DNA from: an uncultured Collinsella sp.
GTDB taxonomy: Bacteria > Actinomycetota > Coriobacteriia > Coriobacteriales > Coriobacteriaceae
Length of the DNA stretch: 8,785 nucleotides
NCBI GenBank assembly: GCA_902463875.1
Contig: CABQHR010000067.1
Coordinates: 1 to 8,785, forward strand
Reading direction: 5' to 3'
Shown here piece by piece: positions 1 to 6,370 of the stretch; the first letter of the stretch is position 1; each line of letters begins with the position of its first letter. Made by a program: the position numbers and the translations under genes. The notes beneath the pieces were generated by a model. The model made no database searches. It saw nothing but the letters and a program-made list of their open reading frames with translations, and was not told where the DNA came from.

Positions 1-984
1 GACGGCCAGACCGATTTTGCCGAGGACAACTGGTGGAACAAGGACTTTAAGAACATCTTCCGTCCCGAGGAGGGCCGCGAGGTCGCCCGCCCGCGCATGA
101 TTTTCCTGTCCGAGTGCGAAAACGTGAGCCTTGCCGGCTTTACCGTGCGCAACAGCCCGGCGTGGAATATCCATCCCATTCTGTGCGAGCACGTCGATGC
201 CCTGTGCCTGTCCATCGAGGGTCCCAAGAACTCCCACAACACCGACGGCTTCGATCCCGAGAGCTGCGGTTTTGTCCGCATCCTTGGCTGCCAGTTCTCG
301 GTGGGCGACGACTGCATCGCCATCAAGAGCGGCAAATTGGGCATTGAGCCCGAGCTCCGTCCCGCCACGCACGACGTGCTGATCTCGCACTGCTACATGC
401 ACGACGGCCACGGCGCCGTGGTGCTGGGATCCGAGGCCGCCGGCGGCATCAAGGACCTCACCGTGAGCAAGTGCCTCTTTGAGCGCACCGACCGCGGCCT
501 GCGCGTCAAGACCCGTCGTGGTCGCGGCAAGGACGCCGTCAACGAGGGCATCACCTTCGAGCACATTCGCATGGATAAGGTGCTCACGCCCTTCGTGGTC
601 AACTCGTTCTACTTCTGCGACAAGGACGGCAAGACCGACTACGTGCAGTCTCGCGAGGCGCTGCCCGTCGACGACCGTACGCCCGGCTTTGGCGCCACGA
701 CGTTTTGCGATATCGAGGCCACCAACTGCCATGCGGCCGCGGCCTATATCACGGGCCTTCCCGAGAGCAAGGTGACGCGCCTGACGTTCCAGGATGTCCA
801 TGTGACCTTTGCCGCCGATGCCGAGCCCTTTGTGCCGGCCATGGCCTGCGGCGTGGAGCCCATGGTGCGCCAGGGCATCATCGCGCAAAACGTCAAGGTG
901 CTCGATCTGCAAAATGTGAGCATCGAAGGCCAGGACGGCGAGGAGCTGCAGCTCCAAAACGTCGACAAGGTTGTGCGCGCGTAA
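1..984 (+). CDS. GH28 polygalacturonase-family glycoside hydrolase (5' end missing)
   Basis: The frame is open from base 1, so the gene starts upstream; 327 residues are visible, perhaps the C-terminal two thirds to three quarters of a typical bacterial GH28 enzyme. The family cleaves alpha-1,4-galacturonosyl (or galacturonosyl-rhamnosyl) bonds in pectin on a right-handed beta-helix. All hallmark motifs are present (numbered from base 1): NTDG at residues 80-83, GDD at 102-104, GHG at 136-138 and RVK at 168-170. They supply the three catalytic aspartates (D82, D103, D104), H137 and the substrate-binding R168/K170. The DGQ...NWW segment at the left edge resembles bacterial exo-acting members. 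The ATG at base 97 is an internal methionine, because conserved family sequence lies before it. A hairpin terminator follows the TAA. Family assignment is firm. Exo/endo mode, exact substrate and export cannot be decided without the N-terminus. Confidence 0.93.
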   Translation, partial: DGQTDFAEDNWWNKDFKNIFRPEEGREVARPRMIFLSECENVSLAGFTVRNSPAWNIHPILCEHVDALCLSIEGPKNSHNTDGFDPESCGFVRILGCQFSVGDDCIAIKSGKLGIEPELRPATHDVLISHCYMHDGHGAVVLGSEAAGGIKDLTVSKCLFERTDRGLRVKTRRGRGKDAVNEGITFEHIRMDKVLTPFVVNSFYFCDKDGKTDYVQSREALPVDDRTPGFGATTFCDIEATNCHAAAAYITGLPESKVTRLTFQDVHVTFAADAEPFVPAMACGVEPMVRQGIIAQNVKVLDLQNVSIEGQDGEELQLQNVDKVVRA

Positions 985-1021
985 GCGTCTGCTCCTAAAC
1001 AATCGAATCCGGCATGTTGCG

Positions 1022-1066
1022 ACGTGCGATGGACGGGGCCTTCCCGACCCATCGCACGTGCTCTTT
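1022..1066 (+). terminator. Hairpin terminator after the GH28 gene
   Basis: Bases 1022-1032 (ACGTGCGATGG) pair perfectly with 1049-1059, and an inner CGGG/CCCG pairing (1034-1037 with 1043-1046) extends the stem past a small internal loop. The sequence CTCTTT follows, so the U-tract is weak. It sits 37 bases after the GH28 stop and 60 bases before the next start. I read it as an intrinsic or partial terminator separating GH28 from the esterase gene. Read-through is possible given the poor U-tract. Confidence 0.65.
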
Positions 1067-1118
1067 ATATGCCGGAACTGCAGCGTAGACGGTTTGCGAT
1101 GAAAGGGCGTAGCGACTG

Positions 1119-3284
1119 ATGATGATTGAAGAACAAGTTTTTGAAGTATCGACCGAGCGTGCGGGGGCATACCGCAGCATTTCCGAGGCCTTGGCGGCAG
1201 CCGATCAGCTCTATCCGGATGCCGAGCAACCGGTGATGATTCACGTCGATCCGGGTGAGTATCGCGAGCGGGTCGAGATTCGTCGGCCGCATGTGACGCT
1301 GGTGGGCGAGACGGCTGACAGCGTGCGCATCGTGGGCAGCCTGGGTGCCAAGATGCCCTCGAAGGATGGTTCGGGTGTCGACGGCACGCTCGGCACGTTT
1401 AGGACCTATACCGTTTTAGTCGATGCCGACGACGTGCGGCTTGAGAACCTCACGATCGTCAACGATGCCGGCGACGGTCGCGAGGTGGGGCAGGCGATTG
1501 CCCTGTATGCCGACGGCGACCGTTTGGTGGTCGACGCCTGCTGCATTACGGGCCACCAGGACACGCTGTTTGCGGGTCCGCTGCCGCCGCGCGAGGTAAA
1601 GCCGGGCGGGTTTATCGGCCCCAAGCAGTTTGCGCCACGCCGCGTGGGCCGGCAGTACTATCGTCGCTGCCTTATCGCCGGCGACGTTGACTTTATCTTT
1701 GGCTGCGCGCGTGCCTATTTTGAGGGGTGCGAGATCCGCTCGCTCAACCGCAATATGGACGTGAACGGCTATGTGACGGCGGCGTCGACGCCCGAGGGGG
1801 AGCCGTACGGTTTTGTGTTCCACGGCTGCTCGTTTACGGCTCCGCAGGACGTGGCGCCGGATTCGGTCTACCTGGGTCGTCCTTGGCGCGAATGGGCCCA
1901 GACCGTGTTGATCGATTGCTGGCTGGGGCAACACATCAAGTGCGAAGGTTGGTGGGATTGGAATAAGCCGGCGGCGCACGAGAGGGCATGCTACGCCGGC
2001 GCAATCCTGCACGGCCCGGCGGGCGATACTGCCGGCTGGGTGCCATGGGCCCGCGAGCTTGATGCTGCAGCCACTGCCCGGTACGCCCGCGAGCAGGTGC
2101 TTGCCGGTGCAGACGACTGGGACCCCGAGGGCGGCACGGGCGATGCTGTGGAGACCGTCAGTCTTTCCGATAACGGTCGCACGATGCATATCGACACCTA
2201 TTACGAGGACGAACCGGCGTTTCGCGACCGTCTTAAGCGTGAAGGCCGCTCTGCCGCGTTTAAGGGCGCGACGCCCGGTGACTTTGAAGCATGGCAGATT
2301 GCGACGAGGGCTCGGCTGTTTGACCTGTTGGGCTTATCGCTTATGGATCGCGTGCCGATTGAGGTACGCGAGCTCGATCGGGTGCAGATTGCCGGCGGTA
2401 TCGTGCGCACCCATGCGATGCTGCAGGTGGAGCACAACGTTTGGATGCCGTTCTACCTACTGGAGCCGCAGGCGCCCAAGCTCGATGCGCACGGCCGCAA
2501 GCGCTGCTATATCTGCCCGCATGGCCACCAGGGCGCCGGAGCCGCAAGTGTTGCGGGTGTGACGGGCGTGCCGGCGGTCGACGACGCCGTGCGTAAGTTC
2601 AACTACGACTACGGTCTGCGTCTGGCGCGCATGGGCTATGTGGCCGTCTGCCCCGATGCTCGCGGTTGGGGATACCGTCGCGATTGGAAGGGCCAGGGCG
2701 ACGACGAGAACAGCTTCCTGCGCGGTACGTGTCTAAACCAGGCGCGCATGGCCGAGCCGCTGGGTCTTACCGTTGCGGGCCTCAACGCCTGGGACAACAT
2801 GCGCCTGATCGACTACCTGGAGGCGCGAGGCGACATTGCCATGGACGACCTGGGTTGCTTTGGCTTTTCGGGCGGCGGATACATGACGCTGTACCTGGCG
2901 GCGCTCGACCCGCGCGTGCGCAAGGCGTTTGTCTCGGGCTATCTGTACGGCGTTGATGATTCGCTACTGCACCTCAACGGCAATTGCAGCTGCAATTACA
3001 CGCCTGGACTCTGGCGTCTGCTCGACATGGGCGACATTGCCTCGCTTATCGCGCCACGGCCGCTCTTGGTTCAGAGCTGCGAGAAAGACCATCTCAACGG
3101 CGCCCGCGGGCTTGCGAACGTAGACGAGCAGCTCGATATCGTTCGCGACGCCTACGCGCTGCTGGGCAAGGACGAAAACCTTCTGCACGAGGTCTGCCCG
3201 GGTGGACACCACCTGGGCGTGGCGCATCTTGCCGAGGATATCGAATGGCTCGATTCGCAAGTTGCGGAATGCGCCCACGCATAG
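1119..3284 (+). CDS. Bifunctional esterase: CE8 pectin methylesterase fused to a serine alpha/beta hydrolase
   Basis: This 721-residue protein carries two esterase folds. Residues ~5-335 are a CE8 pectinesterase beta-helix. They show GEYRERV (46-52), GQAIAL (124-129), GHQDTL with catalytic D148 (145-150), VDFIFG with nucleophile D191 (190-195) and YLGRPW with R254 (251-256). Residues ~385-715 are an alpha/beta hydrolase like the Abhydrolase_7/acetylxylan-esterase group. They show an HG-type segment (PHGHQG, 467-472), a nucleophile elbow GFSGGG with S584, a late acid candidate D657, and GGHHLG with H697 or H698. No signal peptide is seen, so a cytoplasmic location is inferred. GAAAGGG at 1101-1107 is the likely ribosome site for ATG 1119; ATG 1122 is a close alternative. 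The CE8 half should remove methyl esters from galacturonate. The second half could remove acetyl or other esters; its substrate is unknown. Codon use is looser than in the downstream genes, with several TTA/CTA codons. Confidence 0.9.
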   Translation: MMIEEQVFEVSTERAGAYRSISEALAAADQLYPDAEQPVMIHVDPGEYRERVEIRRPHVTLVGETADSVRIVGSLGAKMPSKDGSGVDGTLGTFRTYTVLVDADDVRLENLTIVNDAGDGREVGQAIALYADGDRLVVDACCITGHQDTLFAGPLPPREVKPGGFIGPKQFAPRRVGRQYYRRCLIAGDVDFIFGCARAYFEGCEIRSLNRNMDVNGYVTAASTPEGEPYGFVFHGCSFTAPQDVAPDSVYLGRPWREWAQTVLIDCWLGQHIKCEGWWDWNKPAAHERACYAGAILHGPAGDTAGWVPWARELDAAATARYAREQVLAGADDWDPEGGTGDAVETVSLSDNGRTMHIDTYYEDEPAFRDRLKREGRSAAFKGATPGDFEAWQIATRARLFDLLGLSLMDRVPIEVRELDRVQIAGGIVRTHAMLQVEHNVWMPFYLLEPQAPKLDAHGRKRCYICPHGHQGAGAASVAGVTGVPAVDDAVRKFNYDYGLRLARMGYVAVCPDARGWGYRRDWKGQGDDENSFLRGTCLNQARMAEPLGLTVAGLNAWDNMRLIDYLEARGDIAMDDLGCFGFSGGGYMTLYLAALDPRVRKAFVSGYLYGVDDSLLHLNGNCSCNYTPGLWRLLDMGDIASLIAPRPLLVQSCEKDHLNGARGLANVDEQLDIVRDAYALLGKDENLLHEVCPGGHHLGVAHLAEDIEWLDSQVAECAHA

Positions 3285-3340
3285 CCCCTCGGATGTTGCG
3301 AATGAACGGTATGTACCTGTATGACCGCCGGTGTGCGGGT

Positions 3341-3346
3341 GAGGAG
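3341..3346 (+). promoter_or_regulatory. Ribosome binding site fixing the SGNH esterase start
   Basis: GAGGAG lies six bases before ATG 3353. In-frame ATGs at 3302 and 3311, and one far upstream at 2984 inside the preceding gene, lack such a site. The family's GDS motif normally lies very near the N-terminus, which also favours 3353. Confidence 0.8.
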
Positions 3347-3352
3347 AAGAAT

Positions 3353-4021
3353 ATGGAAACGAAAAACTTGAGCGAATCGACCATCTGCTGCTTTGGCGAT
3401 TCGACCACCTGGGGCGATAACGGATGCGGCGGGGGAGGCAACGACATCTCCTGGACTTCGCACCTGGGTGCGCTGCTGGGCGGCGCTACGATCGAGAACT
3501 TTGGTATTAAGGGTTCGCGTATTGCCGTCAAGGCCGACCGTAGCGATTCGTTTGTCGAGCGCTTGGACGGCATCGATCACACGGCAGATATCTGCATCGT
3601 CTTTGGCGGCGTTAACGACTTTAGCCGTAACGTGCCGCTGGGAGAGCTGGGCAGCACGGACGTGCACGAGTTCTACGGTGCGCTCGACTACCTGATCCGC
3701 ACCATCACGGCGCGCTCGCCTCAGGCAAAGCTGGTGTTTATGACGCCGTGCAAGACGAGCGGCAAACACGAGAAGGATATCCCGGCAAGCAACGAGGCCA
3801 ACCATCTGGGCCTGACGCAAGACGCCTATGTGCGCGCGATGCTGGAGGTCTGCGATCGCTACTCGGTGCCGGTGATCGACCTGTATGCGCAAAGCGGCAT
3901 CAGCCCGTTTTTGCCGGAGCACCGCGAGCTCTACATGCCGGACGGTCTGCATTACAGCCCTGCCGGCTATGAGCGCCTGGCGCATCGCATCGCTGCGGGC
4001 CTCACCGCCGTTTGCCGTTAA
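3353..4021 (+). CDS. SGNH/GDSL-family esterase, probable carbohydrate (pectin) acetylesterase
   Basis: This 222-residue protein has the full set of SGNH hydrolase blocks. Block I is GDSTTWG with nucleophile S17 (15-21), block II has G54 in GIKGSR, block III is GGVNDF with G86 and N88 (85-90), and block V is DGLH with D197 and H200. These give a Ser-Asp-His triad with an oxyanion hole from S17, G54 and N88. Relatives include rhamnogalacturonan and xylan acetylesterases as well as lipases. Position between a pectin methylesterase and a GH105 hydrolase makes deacetylation of pectic oligosaccharides the likeliest job, but this comes from context. The length is typical of a single-domain SGNH enzyme, and no signal peptide or membrane segment is visible. 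A 68-base gap separates it from the upstream esterase with no obvious terminator, so co-transcription is plausible. Fold and catalytic class are secure; the substrate is not. Confidence 0.9.
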   Translation: METKNLSESTICCFGDSTTWGDNGCGGGGNDISWTSHLGALLGGATIENFGIKGSRIAVKADRSDSFVERLDGIDHTADICIVFGGVNDFSRNVPLGELGSTDVHEFYGALDYLIRTITARSPQAKLVFMTPCKTSGKHEKDIPASNEANHLGLTQDAYVRAMLEVCDRYSVPVIDLYAQSGISPFLPEHRELYMPDGLHYSPAGYERLAHRIAAGLTAVCR

Positions 4022-4034
4022 AAGTTTGCCGTTC

Positions 4035-4074
4035 ACGGGGATTATAGGGTTAACGTTCACCCTATAATCCCCGT
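4035..4074. repeat. Perfect 16-bp inverted repeat between the SGNH and GH105 genes
   Basis: Bases 4035-4050 (ACGGGGATTATAGGGT) are exactly complementary to 4059-4074, with an 8-base loop. The stem starts 13 bases after the SGNH stop. No T-run follows on either strand, so it is not a standard intrinsic terminator. Each arm holds a TATAAT hexamer, at 4063-4068 on + and 4041-4046 on -. It could be a hairpin that ends or stabilises the upstream transcript, an operator, or a small dispersed palindrome. The symmetry is certain; the role is open. Confidence 0.75.
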
Positions 4075-4103
4075 TCGCGTTACACTAGGGGAAACGTTCA
4101 CCC
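4052..4103 (+). promoter_or_regulatory. Direct repeat AACGTTCACCC, possible operator/promoter region of GH105
   Basis: The 11-mer AACGTTCACCC occurs at 4052-4062 (hairpin loop and right arm) and again at 4093-4103, 41 bases apart, close to four helical turns. A shorter GTTCAC copy lies at 4031-4036. A weak -10 candidate, TACACT, lies at 4081-4086 with TTCACC at 4056-4061 as a poor, over-spaced -35. A strong ribosome site (AGAGGGGA, 4116-4123) then precedes ATG 4129. The layout suggests regulated transcription starting here, though no promoter matches consensus well. Confidence 0.4.
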
Positions 4104-4128
4104 ATCAATAACGTCAGAGGGGACAGCA

Positions 4129-5367
4129 ATGGGTTGCAATCAGATTCTGGACCGTTATATCGAGCAGTTGATCGAGACCTCTACGCCTCAGGCGCCGGCC
4201 TGGAATATCGAAAAGCTTCGCGCCGGCAAGGAGAACACCTGGAATTACATTGACGGCTGCATGATCAAGGCACTCATCGAGCTGTACGAGATCACCGGCG
4301 AGCAGCGTTACCTGACCTTCGCCGACGACTATATCGACTTCTTTGTCCAGGATGACGGCACCATCAAGCATTACGATCCCCAGGAGTACAACCTCGACAA
4401 CGTCAACGCGGGCAAAACCCTCTACAAACTCTACGACCTGGTGGGCAAGCCCAAGTACCGTGCCGCCATGGATACCATCTATCGTCAGCTCGAGACCCAG
4501 CCGCGCACTAAAGAGGGCGTGTTTTGGCACAAGGCTGTCTATCCTAACCAGATCTGGCTCGACGGTATGTATATGGCCCAGCCGTTCTACATGCAATACG
4601 AGCTGAGCTTCCACAACCGCCGTGCCTGCTCGGATAGCTTCCATATGTTCCAAGTGGTGCACGATTTGATGCGCAACCCCCTCAACGGCCTGTACTATCA
4701 CGCCTACGACGCGAGCCGCAAGCAGTTCTGGTGCGATCCCGTCACCGGCCTTTCGGCCAACTTCTGGCTGCGCGCCGAGGGCTGGTTTGCCATGGCGCTC
4801 ATCGATACCTGGGAGCTCATGCCGCCCTCGATGTCGGCCGAGAAGGACGAGATCCGCAAGATGTTCCACGATCTGATCGACGCCATGCTGCCGTATCAGG
4901 ACGAGAAGACCGGCATGTGGCACCAGGTCATCAACCTGCCCAACATCGCCCCCAACTATCTGGAGGAGTCGGGCAGCGCCATCTTTGCCAACGCCATCAT
5001 GAAGGGCGTGCGCCTGGGCGTGCTGGGCGAGCGCTACTACCAGTACGGCCGTCGCGCTTTTGATGGCATCTGCGATACGTGCCTGTCCGAGCGCGACGGA
5101 CAGCTGGCGCTCGACAACATCTGCCTGGTGGCGGGTCTTGGCAACACCGCGCACCGCGAGGGCACGTTTGGCTACTACATGAGCGAGCCCGTCGTCAAAA
5201 ACGACGCGAAGGGCGTGGCGCCGCTGGTGCTCGCCTATATCGAGACCATGCATCATGACAAGTTGGCCGGTAAGCGCGATCCGCTCGCCCCTTCGGGCGT
5301 GTGCTCCATCGACGACCCGTTTGGCGGCTACACGCCGGGCATCAACGCTTGCAAGGGGTGTGAATAG
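4129..5367 (+). CDS. GH105 unsaturated rhamnogalacturonyl/galacturonyl hydrolase
   Basis: This 412-residue (alpha/alpha)6-barrel enzyme matches the YteR/RhiN family. The family removes the 4,5-unsaturated uronic acid from the non-reducing end of oligosaccharides made by pectate or rhamnogalacturonan lyases. Key sites align with YteR at a constant +2 offset: WLDGMYM with general acid D145 (143-149), YYHAYD with H191 (189-194), and RAEGW with R215 and W219 (215-219). A conserved EESGSAIFA segment lies at 279-287. The protein is about 40 residues longer than YteR, most of it in a C-terminal tail (~375-412) with C392, C408 and C411. No signal peptide is present, which fits cytoplasmic action on imported disaccharides. 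The start is supported by AGAGGGGA five bases upstream. The coding sequence contains no TTA, CTA or TCA codons. The next gene begins one base after the stop. Function is well supported; preference for rhamnogalacturonan over homogalacturonan products is not settled. Confidence 0.92.
   Translation: MGCNQILDRYIEQLIETSTPQAPAWNIEKLRAGKENTWNYIDGCMIKALIELYEITGEQRYLTFADDYIDFFVQDDGTIKHYDPQEYNLDNVNAGKTLYKLYDLVGKPKYRAAMDTIYRQLETQPRTKEGVFWHKAVYPNQIWLDGMYMAQPFYMQYELSFHNRRACSDSFHMFQVVHDLMRNPLNGLYYHAYDASRKQFWCDPVTGLSANFWLRAEGWFAMALIDTWELMPPSMSAEKDEIRKMFHDLIDAMLPYQDEKTGMWHQVINLPNIAPNYLEESGSAIFANAIMKGVRLGVLGERYYQYGRRAFDGICDTCLSERDGQLALDNICLVAGLGNTAHREGTFGYYMSEPVVKNDAKGVAPLVLAYIETMHHDKLAGKRDPLAPSGVCSIDDPFGGYTPGINACKGCE
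5353..5358 (+). promoter_or_regulatory. Ribosome binding site inside the GH105 3' end, fixing the isomerase start
   Basis: AAGGGG lies within the last codons of GH105, ten bases before GTG 5369. The alternative GTG at 5360 would be only one base from it, and a longer ATG start at 5255 would overlap GH105 by over 100 bases. GTG 5369 is therefore preferred. The arrangement implies translational coupling to GH105. Confidence 0.65.
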
Positions 5368-5368
5368 C

Positions 5369-6274
5369 GTGGGGGCTATTACTCCGGGCGTGCGCCTGCA
5401 CGACCTTCCGCAGGGAACGGTCGAGGAGCGCATTCGCATGGCGGGCGAGCTGGGCTTTTCGTGCATCCAGCTCCCGAGCAAGGTACTCTATAAGTCGATG
5501 GGCATCAACCGTTTGGGCCTGACGCGCGAGCTTGCCGACCACCTGCGTGCGGTACTCGACGAGGCGGGCGTCTCGGTCGCTGTGTTCGGTTGTTATAAGA
5601 ATCTGGCGACCCCCGATCGCCAGCAGCTCATGGATAACTATGCCGAGTACGAGGCATGCCTGAACTTTGCCAAGATGCTCGGCGGCTGTCCGGTGGGTAC
5701 CGAGACCGGTCGTCCTAACGTGCAGAACGCTGTGGCGGACGATCGCATGACCGACGAGGCGCTCGACGCATTTGTGGACGGGCTCAAGTATGTTTGCACT
5801 CGTGCCGAGGCGCTGGGCGGGCAGATCCTGATTGAGCCGGGTTGGAACGAGACGGTCAATACGCCGGAGCGTTGCCGCGAGGTGCTCGAGCGTGTTCCGA
5901 GCACGGCGCTCGGCGTGATCTACGATCCGGTGTCGCTGCTGCATCCGAGCGTTGTCGACGAGGCGCAGGAGATTACCTCGCGCATGCTCTATCTGTGCGG
6001 CAGCAAGGTTCGCGTGCTGCATGCCAAGGACTACGAGGTCGTGAACAACGAGGACGAGGCCGGCTGGTGCGACGGCACGGGCTCGCGCCTGGTGTGCCAC
6101 GGTGTGGGGGAGACGGGCCGTTATGACTTTGAGCCTGTCGTTGCCTGGGCCGCCGCTGCCTGTCCGGGCATTCCGTGTGTGGTCGAGAACAGCGTGCCGG
6201 CGACGGCGGCCGGTTGCCTGACGACACTTGAGCGCATGTCTGCCCGTTGCGAAGGCGCGCATCGAGAGATGTAG
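5369..6274 (+). CDS. Sugar phosphate isomerase/epimerase family TIM-barrel protein
   Basis: This ~301-residue protein reads as a xylose-isomerase-like TIM barrel (AP_endonuc_2-type). The four metal ligands expected of the family can be picked out: E156 in LIEPG, D186 in IYDP, H218 in LHAKD and E273 in VVENS. Members interconvert ketoses and aldoses or epimerise keto-sugars using a divalent metal; some are dehydratases. The gene starts at GTG 5369, one base after the GH105 stop, with its ribosome site inside GH105, so both proteins are probably made together. This suggests it acts on a GH105 product, either the keto-uronate formed from the unsaturated uronic acid or L-rhamnose/galacturonate. 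The reaction itself cannot be read from sequence. No signal peptide is seen. Family assignment is solid; substrate is unknown. Confidence 0.8.
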   Translation: MGAITPGVRLHDLPQGTVEERIRMAGELGFSCIQLPSKVLYKSMGINRLGLTRELADHLRAVLDEAGVSVAVFGCYKNLATPDRQQLMDNYAEYEACLNFAKMLGGCPVGTETGRPNVQNAVADDRMTDEALDAFVDGLKYVCTRAEALGGQILIEPGWNETVNTPERCREVLERVPSTALGVIYDPVSLLHPSVVDEAQEITSRMLYLCGSKVRVLHAKDYEVVNNEDEAGWCDGTGSRLVCHGVGETGRYDFEPVVAWAAAACPGIPCVVENSVPATAAGCLTTLERMSARCEGAHREM

Positions 6275-6370
6275 CGTGGCAGACGGTCGCTACGGGCGGT
6301 CGGCTTGCCGGTACTGGGCAGCATCTGGAACTGCCCGCTATTGTGTTGATGCGAATCAGAGGGGAATCGC

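Noticed and set aside
2984..3352. N-terminal extension of the SGNH esterase into the preceding gene
   Set aside because: The extra ~120 residues overlap the catalytic C-terminus of the fusion esterase in another frame and look like low-complexity shadow sequence. The GAGGAG site and the motif position support ATG 3353.
4010..4033. Tandem direct repeat GTTTGCCGTT (4010-4019 and 4024-4033) across the SGNH stop codon
   Set aside because: Only two 10-base copies, one of them coding. It could be a small local duplication with no functional sign.
5255..5368. Longer ATG start for the isomerase at 5255, or GTG 5360
   Set aside because: The first would overlap GH105 by more than 100 bases with no ribosome site; the second is one base from the AAGGGG site. 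GTG 5369 has proper spacing.
4114..5481. 455-codon open frame on the minus strand opposite GH105
   Set aside because: It is codon-aligned with the sense gene and open only because GH105 avoids TTA, CTA and TCA. Its translation has no recognisable domain, while the sense strand has a complete catalytic set.
6316..6336. GGGCAG/CTGCCC hairpin between the isomerase and the GltD-like gene
   Set aside because: Only six pairs with a nine-base loop and no T-run, too weak to call a terminator or regulatory site.
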